Source: Chrysomallon squamiferum (taxonomy: Eukaryota; Mollusca; Gastropoda; Neomphalida; Peltospiridae). Taken from it: DNA of 64,000 nt. The notes below the pieces were generated by a model. That model saw only the letters and a list, made by a program, of their open reading frames with translations. It was not told the origin of the DNA and ran no database searches. This document shows, in pieces, positions 1 through 20,218 of this stretch (within the stretch, counting starts at the first letter, position 1; every line of letters begins with the position of its first letter). A program made the position numbers and the translations under genes. The stretch is from assembly GCA_012295275.1 (NCBI GenBank), contig CM022679.1, forward strand, positions 15,873,342-15,937,341. Reading direction: 5' to 3'.

Positions 1-2127
1 TGGAAATTAGTACCAGATTCCTGATTTAACCGGATAACTGAATGCCGGATAAAGGATGATCAGTCTGAAGAACTGTTTGAAATAACATGTAACAATCTAA
101 ACACACTGGTCAGAACTACACAGATAAATGTGTTATAGAAATTGTGGCTAAAATTTAGATGTAAAAAGAAGTAAATAAAACAATTTAAAAATGGACTTAA
201 TAAAAAAAAAGGTCATTACATTTATAACACTTTCTCTCACACAAGAACAAAAAATAATTAAAAAAAAAATGAATTCCATCAGTCTGAGATACAGTGTTAA
301 ATTACAACATCCATCTTTGACGATATCGTTAAGCTTCATCTTCAGTAGGACTACCTTTCTCCCTAGACGAATTTAACACAACGAAGATTTTTGATATCAG
401 TCTGATTGCAGTTATCATAACAATAAGAAAAATAACAACTTGTTAAAACAAATATTAAAAATCAGAGAGTTATATACCCAGCTGGGAAAATTCAAGACAG
501 AGACTTGTGAGTTAGATCTAATTTTTCCATATTTCAGATGCCATCATGACTAATACCGACAGAGATTGATATCTTTATGTGCAAGCAAGATTTAAAAAGA
601 CAAATTTTCTTTCAGCTCCTAATTACTAGGTGCGACCGCTCGGGGTTACGTGTAATTCGGAGAGGGAAAAATCAGGCTCTAAATAATCTGAATTTGGAAG
701 AATTCTTATTTTGAAATTCATTTATTACCATTAAGTGCCAATGTCACGTACTTCAGTTTTATGAAATTTCTGTCTGTAGGCAAAATAAAAATGTAATATG
801 TATGTCTGGGTGCATGGATGGATGCATGAAGGGTGATGGATAATGGATTCATGTATGTAGATAGGTGGGTAGGTAGGTATGCATATATGCGTGTATGCGT
901 GCATGTGCATATGTGTGTTTGTATGGATGGATGGATATATGGATGTGTGTGTATATATGTATATTCGTTTATTTGTGTGATATGTTGGTTTATAATGTAA
1001 TAGATATATGGATGGAAGTATTATAATAAATGCATTTGTTTCTGGGCTAATAGTTTTTCTGTACAGTGTGTTTGCTATGGACAGTTTGAAATCTAGGTTA
1101 CGCCACCAAGTCAACTGAAGAGAACCGTGTTGCGACTATCCATCACAATCAGTTTGTAATGTAATTTTGTCAAAAAAGATTGATTAGAAATGTCTAATAA
1201 AACTTTTATTAATACTGAAATATTGATCATTAGATTGTCCTCTTGCATGCTGAATAAACATTTGTGATCTGATGATATTTAACTGATACTATTTGAAAAC
1301 AGACTGCGGAATTAAACAGTTTTAATGAATACATCTCAGCTGTTCTATATCTCAGATGGAGGTCAATAAACAATGATATACCAACGAACTGTAACGTCAG
1401 TGTAACTAGAACAGCTAGTTATGTTAAAAACTGGCAGATCAGAAGGTTTTTGTGGTGATAAGCATATTAAGTACTAATTAGGACTGTAAACTGTTGTGTA
1501 AGTTGTAAGTACTAAGACGACACGAAACAGGCCCTGTGTTCACAAGATTAAGTAATTACTTGAACACGTACATTTTATTCCTGATAACGAAAACGATACA
1601 CGTGTTAACGATGACTCAGTTCCTATAAATAATTCTCAACTGTATTATTGTAAAATAATATTATCAAAGACTGTCTACATATTTCCAATATCAATAAACG
1701 AATATAATGCATTTAGTAATATTGAATACAAATATTCATTCATGTCTGATAAATGCAACTAGAATCAAATCTTTAAAAAAAAATATTAGACAAAAATATA
1801 TTTTGCTTTAATAAAGTGGCGAATTCGAATCTTGCGCTATCCTCTCTGATGAAATGAAATTCTTGCAGCTATAGACTGAAATGTATTGAGATTATATTGC
1901 AGAAAATTAAATTTCTTGTTTCTATCGTTCAGATGAAACTAATTTTAGATATTGCATTTTTGTTACATTACTTCCTAGTCCTGTTGGCTTTTCTACCTAG
2001 ACACCGAGATTCAGAATGATAAATGAGTTTTTAGAAGATGTAACTTTCTGACAAAGTTTTCTCCATTTTGTCAATGTTGACTAAAAAAAAAAAAAAAAAA
2101 AAAGAATTAAAGTCGCTTTAGGTATGT

Positions 2128-2241
<114 letters not shown>

Positions 2242-2617
2242 TATTTCTCTGTGTATGTATGTTTTAACGTGTCTTTCTATATGAAAGCCGGGAGATTTAT
2301 TTAATATTTTAAGCTTAGTTGTGAATGTGTCTGGTGTTTTGTGGTGTTTTTTGTTTTTTATTTTTTTATTTAATTTAATTGTTTTTTTATTTTTTTATTT
2401 AATTCAATTGTTTTTCATTTTACAGAAACATAATCACATTTAAAAAATAAACGTTTAATTTAATAATACTAGGAAACAGCTAAAGTTAACTAACAATAAA
2501 TAAATCTGTTTGTCAATATTTTCTTTGAGCCCCAAAGCTGTAAAAACACAGAAACAAACCAAACCCAGCAACCAAAAATAAAATCAAAAACAAAACAACA
2601 ACTAATAACAGCCACAG

Positions 2618-2625
2618 TGTGTGTG

Positions 2626-2695
<70 letters not shown>
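2618..2695. repeat. (GT)n microsatellite
   Basis: GT dinucleotide tract of nearly 80 nt with one early GC interruption. The poly-histidine/threonine open frames across it are artefacts of the repeat. Confidence 0.95.
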
Positions 2696-2696
<1 letters not shown>

Positions 2697-3565
2697 CAAA
2701 ACATAAATTCAAGAATATTTAAATAAAAATAACAATATTGTCGTCTTTATTTTAAATTACGTTTCTGAAACAGTATCCTGAACACGAATTAAACTCACTG
2801 GCTTATGTGTCAAACTAAATACAATTAATTAGATTTTGGCTTGAAGCTAGCAGTCGGTTACAACTATAACATCACTAGTATAACATATTAATAATTATCT
2901 CTTATGAAAATAGAATACATTCTAGTAACATGTAGTAGGGTAGGATATATAAAAATATGAAATATTGCGATACAATAAAATACCGTACAGTACTATAAAA
3001 TATTATACAGTTCCAGTGTGTTCGATATTTTACAGTTCGATGCGATCATCCGATGCAATGCAAAGCAATGTGATTTCAGGCAGTGCAATACAATACCTTT
3101 CGTTATTTGATGTTATTATAAAATCCAGTGAAATAATATTTTAAAAAAAATAGTAAAATAAAATAATATTATTATCTGATAACATTAAATAAAAAAAACC
3201 CTATCATTTCTTTTTTAATTTTAATAAAATAAAATGAAAATACGGTAACATAAGAAAGAAGAAAGAGAAAAATAAAGACGAGTTAAGCTGACAGAGGAAA
3301 AGATATAAAGTTCGCGTGAGATATAAATAAAGAAATAAAGAGAAGTTACAGATGGAGGGAAAGAACATAAAGAACTGATGAGAGAAAAAAAAAAACAGAA
3401 CGAGAGATAATTATATAGGATGAAAGTGGAAGAGGAAGAGAAATTTCAAATAAAGAAAAGAAACAAATCATAAAGACTGACAGAAAACACTCGAGAGAAA
3501 AAGAGAGTCAGAGATAGATGGAGATGGAAGAGAAAGAGGGGGAGAGGGGATAGAGAGAAACAAAT

Positions 3566-4180
<615 letters not shown>

Positions 4181-4252
4181 ATTTCAGATTTGCGCAGAGT
4201 TAATAACATGCTACTTGGAATCTGCCATTCACAGACATGTTCAAGTATTTAA

Positions 4253-9768
<5,516 letters not shown>

Positions 9769-10859
9769 TTTCAAATCAGTTCTCTTTATAATACTACAGT
9801 TATCACATTATGTGAATTACGTAACAGCAGACTGTGGAAGTGGTTTGAATAGACGAGCAGAAAACGAAACGAGATTTAATCTTCTGTTTATCTTGCCTCT
9901 CTGAGTGCTTGTGTGAGCGCCAGAGAGATAATTAATTTATTAACCACATGGAAAGAGGAAAAACTTTACGCAATCATTTCTTTGTCTTCTTTACTATTAT
10001 TATTATGTTTCTTAACAAGCAGCTCGTTAAGACCGAATAGATTTTTTTTTTCTACGAGAAAAAAAGCAGCTGTTGTTTTTTTACTACATCGGAAAATAAA
10101 GAAAAGATATTTAAGTTTAACGGTTCGTTATGAAGTTCCTTCATCAAGCGACTGTAAGAGGGGAATTAAAGGAATAGTCATGCCAGTTATCAGCTTATAC
10201 TTTAAAAATTATGTAAGCAATGAATATGAACAATAACTAATAATTATATGACCGCATAAAATAAATTAAAGTGTAACAACGACACATTTAACAAAATGAC
10301 ATAAAGAACCGTAAAAGATTATTTTTAATTCCTGGAAGCCCCATTAGGAGCAGTCTATAAAGCTCATGCATAATGAACTTTTGATTGTAAGTATGTATTT
10401 TATAAAAAGATATATCTTTACAAATATCTTTTATTAAATATATCATGCATAAAAAATAATATGTATCTATGAATTTAGGTGTGGTGATTTTTGTTTTGAT
10501 ACTAAATTTATGTACAAAACAAATTACTTATACCTCAGTAAATACTTCATGATTGCTATTTCTGATATCATCCGTCTTGCATCATAGATCCCTGAGATAA
10601 ATGTCTACACCAAATAACAAATAATTTACTTTTCTGTATGAATTATAATGATCTTTTCGGATCTGATGATTTATGATTTTTTTTTTTATTCTGCCAGGTA
10701 TATTATGAGAATTTTAATGCTAATTTAAAAAAAAAAAAAAAAATTGAATTTGACTTTCAAAATCTATTATGAATAGTTTGTTTCTGTATAATGATTAATA
10801 TATCGCTTTATGTATTTTTCAGTTTTCTTTTCCTTTATTTTTTTAAAATATTAATTAAG

Positions 10860-10925
10860 ATACATACATACATACATACATACATACATACATACATACA
10901 TACATACATACACATACATACATAC
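10860..10925. repeat. (ATAC)n microsatellite
   Basis: Tandem tetranucleotide ATAC repeats of about 66 nt, grading into CACATA-type sequence to about 10980. Confidence 0.93.
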
Positions 10926-12284
10926 ACACCCACACATACAAGCACACATATATACATACACACATACAGATACACATATATGTGCACTGATATTATAAGC
11001 TGTCGTTATGTACATTTTCTTTTCCTCTCTCTTTTTCCTTATCCTTTAATTTAGAATAATAAAACAATAACAACAAGTGCACAGTAGATTACTATAGACT
11101 ATACAAAATATATTGTATTTGTGTTATTTTGTTAGATTATTTTTTCTCGTTTCAGTATACAATGCATATATATTATATGCACATAATGGAGAGAAATCGA
11201 ATGTCCATTTCCTGTTATTCAAAGATTAACGTAGCCATCTGTTACCTTCATTTGTCTGCTTCGGCAGTTCAGTGTATTTCTGTATATTAAGCAGTTTTAA
11301 AAATCAGGTTTTATAACTATGTTAGGTCGTTTTCTTCGAGAACTGTGAGTGTAATATTAATAAATTACTAGACTTTTTTTTTGTATCTTTTAATCACTAC
11401 ATTTATGTATGTATGCACGTATGTATATAAGTGTATGTGTATGTGTGTATGTGTGTATGTATGTATATATGTTTGTCTGTGTGTGTGTATGTATGTATGT
11501 ATGTTTGTATGTATGTATGTAGGTAGGTAGGTAGGTAAATATGTGTACGTATATATATTTATATGCACTTATGTGTGTGCATTTATGTATGTGTGTATGT
11601 GTTTGTGTATTTATGGATGTGTATGTATATCGGTTTATGTGCGCTTGTGTATCTGTGTGTGTGCATGCGTGTGCGTGTGTGTGCGTGTGTGTGTGTCTCT
11701 GTGTGTGAATCAGTAAAGCTATAAAGCTATAAATGTTATGTCATTTTAAGCCAAATAATTTTAAGTTTTCACTGTAAATTATAAAATGAAAAATTATTTT
11801 GTAAATATTGATTTATCTATAATTTTAGCACTTTTTTTAATAAAGGCGTCAGTGTACATTTACTTCGTCATGTTTTTCAGCCGTTAAATAATGGACGTTT
11901 TTCTGTCAATAATTCATTAGTTAGCAAACCCCGATTTTGTATCTTTCTGATATAACATCTTTATCATATTGGCATATATATGGTTATAATGTTCTGTATT
12001 TACAAATTAATACAATTTACAGACACATTAATGTAAGATATATAAATTACCAGAACTTGAAGTTTTTATACCCTTTTATCATGACTATTTCAAAATGTGT
12101 TGCACATCATTAAGTATTTGATGAAACAATTACAACTGATCTCACTTTGATTAAACACCTTTTTATCACGACATCATTAACATATTTGCGTCTAACAACG
12201 ACGTTATTCAGCCAGTACTAAATTAGCATAATAATTAAACAATTATTAATATCGCGCCGAATTTATTGCTTCACTGGTGAAACA

Positions 12285-12490
12285 CAGCAGCAACAACAAC
12301 AGTAGCAGTAGTAGAAATCTAGTAGAAGTGGTTGTAGTAATAGTAGTTGTAGTAGCAGTAGTAGTAATATTAGTAATGGTAGTAGCAGTAGGAGTAGTAG
12401 TAGTATCAGTAGCAGCAGTAGTAGTAGCAGCAGTAGCAGCAGTAGTAGCAGTCGTACTAGTAATAGTGCTAGTAGTAGTATGAGTAGTGG
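12285..12490. repeat. AGT/AGC trinucleotide repeat patch
   Basis: Imperfect AGT, AGC and AAT trinucleotides over about 200 nt. This produces leucine-, valine- and threonine-rich open frames on both strands, none of which looks like a real protein. Confidence 0.85.
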
Positions 12491-15400
12491 TAACAACAAT
12501 TTCCGTTTTGGTGAACCAAGCCTTAATATAATACAAAAATAACATAAACAAAAAAGTAAATATAGAAAATTGTATTAAATTTATTTTAAAGTCGGTTTCT
12601 GGTAATTCATATTTCTGAAAACTGGATGTATATATATATATATTTAGTTTTATTTCTAACTGTAATAGATGTTTCAAAAATAACTATTACTACTACTCTA
12701 TCTACTATTACAATTGCTATTATAACGACTAATATTACTACTTCTAATAATAATAATAATAACAGAGGTACGTTTTTATAACAGTTTTATTTTTATTTTT
12801 TTTATCAGATATTCAGCTTGCTTTATGATTAACATATATTTATTAAACTATACTGACTGTTATGAACAAAAACGTTAATTAATATTTCTCCATACAGCAA
12901 TGTAGGTATTACAATTCCCCTATCTAATATCCTTCAAATTGTGGTTTTCGTGAAATATTTGTTGTTGACGGAGCTGAAATTTCATCCCTGCGGTAGAAAC
13001 ATGCTCTCGAATTCTCCTGGGATACCTTTACAATCAATAACAGCGTCTTCACTAATGTATAAATGAAATTAACGAAACTCGACATTGAGAATTAATACAA
13101 GATTAGCCACATGAAACGACGGGTTTTGCGTGTTGAGAAGTTACGGATAACAGCTTAGTGCACGATGTGTGTTCATTTGAAAACTGTCTCATTAAAGCGA
13201 ATAAAGACTTGGAGTAGACGCGCCGTGTTGCGTCTACTTGGGAGATCATGGAAGCGTCCTGAGCGTATTCGATACTTCAGCATACACAGGATATTCCGCA
13301 TTTGTCAGTCCCGTGTATTGCATTTCTCCTACAGTTTGATTTGACTGATTTTATTTATTTATTTATTTAACTTAATTTTATTTTCTTTTATTTTTTTATA
13401 TAATGAAACACATTTTTGTTTTTATTGTTATATCAGTCGTAATATTAATGCATTTGCCTTCAGTCCCATTGTGAGTTATGACTGGCTGTATTTCTTTTGT
13501 TCTTTCTTATTTTCTACCAAAAATCAGAAATGTGCAATAAAAATTGGCGGACCCAAATTATTTGCCTTGGATTTGAATTAAACACACTGCAATTTTAATT
13601 CTTCTTCTTTGTCTTTTTAATTATTATGGAAAAGCGACATTTCGCGTCTTAAAAGACCCGATTTAGAAGACGTTTATGCTAAGTCATTACGTGATTACAG
13701 TTATGAAATAATTTTGGTATTTACAATCTTTATTTTCGTTACTAACATCTGAGATTAATACAGATATGTTACGAGATACGCTGAAATAAAAGCTCTCTTT
13801 TATTTTCATCCACAGCATCTCATATTTAATGTATACCGTTTCATGGATCACTTAATATACTCCACGACATAGATTATTTTTTAATCTCTCCGGTATTTAA
13901 ACAAAAAGAACTTTTAAATAATTTGTGACATCGTGAAAGAGAACGTCTTTTTCTGATCGATCAGTGGGGAGACGTGAATTCACTGTATTTTGTTTTTATT
14001 ATTATTATTTTTTCAATGTTTTGTTTCTACGTTTCTGTGCTGTCTGTTAATAATATATTGTTAAGTTTGTGGTGAACATTTTTCGATCGTGTTGAAACCA
14101 GTGACGGGTTGATGGTTTCTCTCATACACGCCTCTCTGCTGAGGGCAGGAAACTTTTGTCGCCTGTGTGGGCGAAACTTATAGGTAGATTTGAACATTAA
14201 TTAAATCGCAGCGAGCAGCTAACCTCTCCCACAACGATGTGAGAACGGCGATATCCAGTTATGTCATCAATATGTCAGTATCTCTATGTTGATGTCTAAA
14301 AGGTATCAGGGGACAGACTAGATTTAACAGTTTGTCACCATTGTCTTCTATTGATTTCTGCTCATATCTGATTAGTCTTCTTCCAGGAGGGACGAGCTGG
14401 GTGTCTATCATAAAGTTCTATCTGACGGTCTGCTTACATATGCTGGGCAAATGAAATTCTCGTGTTATATGCGAGTGTGCGTTCGTTAACAGATATAATG
14501 TATTTCTGTGAATTGCACTGTGGAAGATATTAATATTTCTTTGACATCACATAGTCACAGCAAACGACGTATCAATCGTGAGTTTTAAAACATATTTAAT
14601 CTGACTGTCTTTCTTTCTGTTTTTCTGTCTGTCTGTCTTAAAATTTGTTTTATTTGTCTGTTCTCTGTAATATATACTGATACTCTCACCTTTTTTTGTT
14701 CTTAATCTTTGTATATTTGTATACCGTCTGACTTTCTACGCATCCATCCTCCATTTATACTTTTGACTCTGTCTGCCTATATTTATCCATTTTATATATT
14801 TGTATTATAATCATTCATTCATCCATCCAGTCAGCTATCGATATATGCATTCATCCATCTATCCATCCATCCATCCATCCATCCATTTATTGTTTTGCCG
14901 TGGAAATGAACTACTGTAGTGATGTATAATTATATTTGTAATGGATATTCGGTTTTGTACAAACTATTCACAGAAAAAGTCAGTCTGACATTTAATACAT
15001 ACTGAAGTTGTGGCAGACCGTATTGACGTAATAACAATAATTCTTTCTGTATCAGAGACACCGATATTTATTATTCATTCACATGAAAGAATAAATTAAT
15101 TATTTTTTAACGAAGAGTCAAAACATTTTATTATTTATTCTCCTTTATTTATATATTTTACTATTATTATTATTTTTTTTATAATCATGATGTAAAAGAA
15201 GTGATATCATCCGTTATTGATCAGCTATTAATATTTTATGTTTTAAACAGTAAAGCATTTATCACGATCTTTGAAAGGCCAGTCCAATATCACTAACTTG
15301 AAAAACAAATAGTTTATGTATGTATGTATGTTTGTAAGTATGTATATAATTGTATGTGTTTGAATGTATGTGTATGTGTGTAATATTTATGCATTTATAC

Positions 15401-16504
15401 GTGTCTATGTAAATGTATATGTATGCGTCTACGAATGTATGTATGTGTGTGTATGTGTGCGTGTGTGCATATGTGTCTGTGCCTGTATATATGTGTATGT
15501 GTGTGTGTGTGTGTGTGCGCACTGGAGGGGGTATTTTTGAAGTGCTTGATAGCAGAGATTTTATTAAACATGTTGGTGCATGTTTTTGTTTCGTTCTAGG
15601 CCGTGAAAAAGTGTCTAAATTCAATTTTGTTTGTCAAATCAGCCATTTGTTTCCTTCTCGTTATGAATGTTGAATCTGCAGCCATATTCTCGCGATACTC
15701 GGAGTAGACGAAACATGTTCAGTGTAATCGAAACTAGTGAGGTGGGCGTAGCCAATATATTAGAGGGAAGTGTATAACTTTTAATTATATAACAATTTTA
15801 TTTTTATTTTATTTTTAACTGATTTCATAAAAAAATAATAATAATTTGAATCAAAAGTAAAAAGTCATGCAGGCTTATAAAATTATTTCATACTGACTTC
15901 CCACACTGAAAGGAAATGACATGCCGTGACCTCAGATAAACTAATCATGATGCATGGGTCAGAACGGTATATGTCCCAGCCCTTGCTCTGGGTACTGAAA
16001 TCTGATTCTTGTTTCAACTGGAAGTGAAGAATATGTGTTGAATGAACAGCATATTATTAATATGATGTAAAAATAGTAATCTCTGCCCTTCCAAACAAGA
16101 ACAAAATAAGATTCTGTAGTTTTTATTGATAAATACATTGCTATAAAGATTAATGAATCGTTAAAGAATATTAACAGGAAGCAAATCAGAAAAATGAAAA
16201 TGAGTTATGGTTCTGTGTAAGGAATGATTATAAATGGGTCTTTACTATATTCGATCAATACGCTAATGTCAGAAAAAGAGAGAAAAAGAAAGTCATATGG
16301 TTCTGACGGTTTTTCGATAACACTGTAATGACTGATTCCTCGAAGGTTATTCAAACTTGTTGTTTTTGGTGGGTTGTTTTTTCTCTTCATATCAGTGCGT
16401 TTTAAGGACTTTTCTAAATAGAGATTTGCTTTAGAATAACTGATAAAAAATATGATACTGGGTTTTCCGATTCCTTATTCGAGATGGGAGAAAAGTTCTC
16501 TGTC

Positions 16505-17065
16505 ACTCATCACTGTTATAAAAATATGCCCTATGTGATTGTGCAACAACATGTTATTCATCACTGTTATAAAAATATGCCCTATGTTATTGTGCAACAA
16601 CATGTTACTCATTACTGTTATAAAAATATGCCCTATGTTATTGTGCGACAACATGTTACTCATTAGAGTTATAAAAATATGCCCTATGTTATTGTGCAAC
16701 AACATGTTACTCATTAGAGTTATAAAAATATGCCCTATGTTATTGTGCGACAACATGTTACTCATTAGAGTTATAAAAATATGCCCTATGTTATTGTGCA
16801 ACAACATGTTACTCATTAGAGTTATAAAAATATGCCCTATGTTATTGTGCGACAACATGTTACTCATTAGAGTTATAAAAATATGCCCTATGTTATTTGC
16901 GACAAAATTAGAGTTATAAAAATATGCCCTATGTTATTGTGCGACAACATGTTACTCATTACTGTTATAAAAATATGCCCTATGTTATTGTGCGACAACA
17001 TGTTACTCATTAGAGTTATAAAAATATGCCCTATGTTATTGTGCGACAACATGTTACTCATTAAA
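16505..17065. repeat. 51-bp minisatellite array, about 11 units
   Basis: Units of 51 bp with the core TTATAAAAATATGCCCTATG, then GTTATTGTGCRACAACATGT. One position alternates A/G (GCAACAAC versus GCGACAAC) in successive central units, giving a dimeric higher-order pattern; the final units are all G. One unit near 16884-16917 has lost about 17 bp. The unit is 17 codons long and lacks stops in several frames, so frames of 60-130 residues stay open on both strands; these are by-products. Confidence 0.95.
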
Positions 17066-17402
17066 GTATGCTGAGTTAGAAAATGACGCAAGCAGATACA
17101 CATATCCATTGACAGTTATAAAGAGAGATAGAAATAAAAAGTGCTTAATTTAATTTTATCTTTTTCCACGAACTAATAAACTGTTGACTTTTAAAAAATG
17201 AACGAAAGTCTTGCTCCTAAACACTATTAGTATATTCTGTTATTATCTAAGGATTGTTTATATCGAACAGTCAATGAAACCACCAGCATCGCCTCTAACA
17301 AACCAATATAGGATAATCACCAAAAAGTGAAATGACTTAGTACGTGCAGTGAAAATGACTGACCGTACAATTTGTCATATCTCCAACAACACATTACACT
17401 CC

Positions 17403-17720
17403 ATGGAAATGTATGGAATATTATAGCAGTTTGAAAATTAGATTTTCGTAGGAAATGTATGGAATATTATAGCAGTTTGAAAATATACTTACGTAGGAAA
17501 TGTATGGAATATTATAGCAGTTTGAAAATTAGATTTTCGTAGGAAATGTATGGAATATTATAGCAGTTTGAAAAATATACTTACGTAGGAAATATATGGA
17601 ATATTATAGTAGTTTGAAAAGTATACTTACATAGGAAATGTATGGAATATTATAGTAGTTTGAAAATTAGACTTACGTAGGAAATGTATGGAATATTATA
17701 GTAGTTTGAAAATTAGACCA
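17403..17720 (-). repeat. 46-bp minisatellite, inverted relative of the GC1 exon 1/intron 1 unit
   Basis: About seven units of GGAAATGTATGGAATATTAT followed by AGCAGTTTGAAAATTAGACTT-like sequence and ACGTA. The reverse complement of a unit is the repeat found at 32619-33152, where the first copy is the end of GC1 exon 1 plus its splice donor. Some units have the variant TTAGATTTTCGTA in place of TTAGACTTACGTA, alternating with AATATACTTACGTA. No further exon 1 sequence flanks the array. Confidence 0.92.
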
Positions 17721-18363
17721 TTAATTTCTAAAACACTACAGCGACTCATGGAAGACTGTAATTAATCCGCTTGTTGCACAGTGACGAGTTCATTAATTAA
17801 GAAACTGTCGTTGTGTGGATCATAACGACCGAAAGAATAGATTATTGAAAGCTTTTTAGAGACGCAGAACATGAGCGAATGAGACGACAAACAGCAAGAT
17901 AGAGATAGTGTTTGTTTAATATACAACTGAAATATTTTAAAAATTAAAGAATATCGTCTATAAAGTTATCGCTTCTTCATTATTTTTATCTTCTTTTTTT
18001 TTGGCTGAATAAAACCTTTTGAGTCGATGACGGGAGAATAGATGATCAGTTTTAGTAATATAAGAAAATATTTACTTGTCATTTAGGTCTTAGGAGATAG
18101 GCTTAATTATACCTTTTTTTTTTTCTTTTTTTTCTATTGAATAATAATCCTCTTTTTTAAGAAATTGTTTTTACTTTTTTTTTTAGTAAATTACGTTACA
18201 GGCTTCATCACTGTATAGGCGAATAACTTTTCTTTAAGAATTTCAGTAAAAGAGTTCAGATACAATTGTTCTTTGCTGAACTGAATGAATAAAGAAAGAC
18301 GATCTATACAGATATCCTTGACCATTTAAATACACATATCGTTTACCATATCATAATCTTCAA

Positions 18364-18579
18364 GTGACAGGAAAAAGAAGAGAGACCCTAAACTTCGACT
18401 GTGAAAGAAAATCAGATAATCCTCTCCTCGCTTTGACCAGATCATCTTCTAGACAAATCATGTTCGGGATCAACAGAGATTACTTGGTAATCGGAAAAAC
18501 TTCATTATCCATCATTCAAGTTAGAAAAGTCCCGATGGTCTGCAGACAAGAAGAAGCAGACTTGAAACAGATGATATAA
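18364..18579 (+). other. Unrecognised 71-codon open frame
   Basis: This frame is not low complexity, unlike most in this region, but it has no family signature I recognise and no clear splice context. It lies just upstream of the 13-bp satellite. I do not claim it is a gene. Confidence 0.15.
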
Positions 18580-18734
18580 AGATCACGGTGAAACGGTTAA
18601 TATAAAGGTCGCGGATCTTCACTCTGTCGATAAATATACGATCATTCAATTGTAGTCGGTATGAAGCAGATGTCGGATAGAGACTGCGCTGTAGCTAAGC
18701 AGACAGAAGTGTATTTGTAGCCGTCATAATTTGT

Positions 18735-20218
18735 AGCGTGATAATGTACAGTTATAATGCATAGTGATAATGTAGAGATATAATGTACAGTGGTAATGTA
18801 CAGTGGTAATGTACAGTGGTAATGTATAGTGATAACACAGAGTGATAATGTACAGTGATAATGCATAGTGATAATGTAGAGATATAATGTACAGTGATAA
18901 TGTACAGTGATAATGCATAGTGATAATGTAGAGATATAATGTACAGTGGTAATGTACAGTGGTAATGTATAGTGATAACACAGAGTGATAATGTACAGTG
19001 ATAATGCATAGTGATAATGTAGAGATATAATGTACAGTGATAATGTACAGTGATAATGTGATAATGTAGAGATATAATGTACAGTGGTAATGTACAGTGG
19101 TAATGTATAGTGATAACACAGAGTGATAATGTACAGTGATAATGCATAGTGATAATGTAGAGATATAATGTACAGTGGTAATGTACAGTGGTAATGTACA
19201 GTGGTAATGTATAGTGATAACACAGAGTGATAATGTACAGTGGTAATGTACAGTGGTAATGTATAGTGATAACACAGAGTGATAATGTACAGTGATAATG
19301 CATAGTGATAACACAGAGTGATAATGTACAGTGATAATGCATAGTGATAATGTAGAGATATAATGTACAGTGGTAATGTACAGTGGTAATGTATAGTGAT
19401 AACACAGAGTGATAATGTACAGTGATAATGCATAGTGATAATGTAGAGATATAATGTACAGTGGTAATGTACAGTGGTAATGTACAGTGGTAATGTATAG
19501 TGAGATAATGTACAGTGGTAATGTACAGTGGTAATGTATAGTGATAACACAGAGTGATAATGTACAGTGATAATGCATAGTGATAACACAGAGTGATAAT
19601 GTACAGTGATAATGCATAGTGATAATGTAGAGATATAATGTACAGTGGTAATGTACAGTGGTAATGTATAGTGATAACACAGAGTGATAATGTACAGTGA
19701 TAATGCATAGTGATAATGTAGAGATATAATGTGGTAATGTACAGTGGTAATGTACAGTGGTAATGTATAGTGATAACACAGAGTGATAATGTACAGTGGT
19801 AATGTACAGTGGTAATGTATAGTGATAACACAGAGTGATAATGTACAGTAATAATGCATAGTGATAATGTAGAGATATAATGTACAGTGGTAATGTACAG
19901 TGGTAATGTTTAGTGATAACACAGAGTGATAATGTACAGTAATAATGCATAGTGATAATGCAGAGATATAATGTACAGTGGTAATGTACAGTGGTAATGT
20001 ATAGTGATAACACAGAGTGATAATATACAGTGATAATGCATAGTGATAATGTAGAGATATAATGTACAGTGGTAATGTACAGTGGTAATGTATAGTGATA
20101 ACACAGAGTGATAGTGTACAGTGGTAATGTATAGTGATAACACAGAGTGATAATATACAGTAATAATGCATAGTGATAATGTAGAGATATAATGTACAGT
20201 GGTAATGTACAGAGATAA
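18735..20218. repeat. 1.5-kb satellite of 13-bp units with higher-order structure
   Basis: The whole interval is built from 13-mers such as TAATGTACAGTGG, TAATGTATAGTGA, TAACACAGAGTGA, TAATGTACAGTGA, TAATGCATAGTGA and TAATGTAGAGATA. They recur in a fixed order, giving a higher-order repeat of roughly 7-8 subunits (about 91-104 bp) that repeats with small deletions. Because 13 is not a multiple of 3 and the reverse complement has no stop in any phase, all three minus-strand frames stay open (up to 529 codons); these encode repetitive Y/H/T/L strings and are not genes. Confidence 0.95.

Larger units (their letters stand above)
9770..16480. other. Non-coding region with TACA, AGT and TG-rich repeats
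   Basis: No gene is recognised. Main contents are (ATAC)n at 10860-10925, TG/TATG-rich sequence at 11400-11705, an AGT/AGC trinucleotide patch at about 12285-12490, (ATCC)n near 14850-14890 and TG/TATG repeats near 15315-15515. Sequence at roughly 13950-14450 is less AT-rich than its surroundings, but I could not tie it to any gene or RNA. Confidence 0.6.

Noticed and set aside
16475-17109. Open frames on both strands over the 51-bp array
   Set aside because: The unit is exactly 17 codons and has no stops in several frames; both strands are open in parallel, which points to repeat structure rather than coding.
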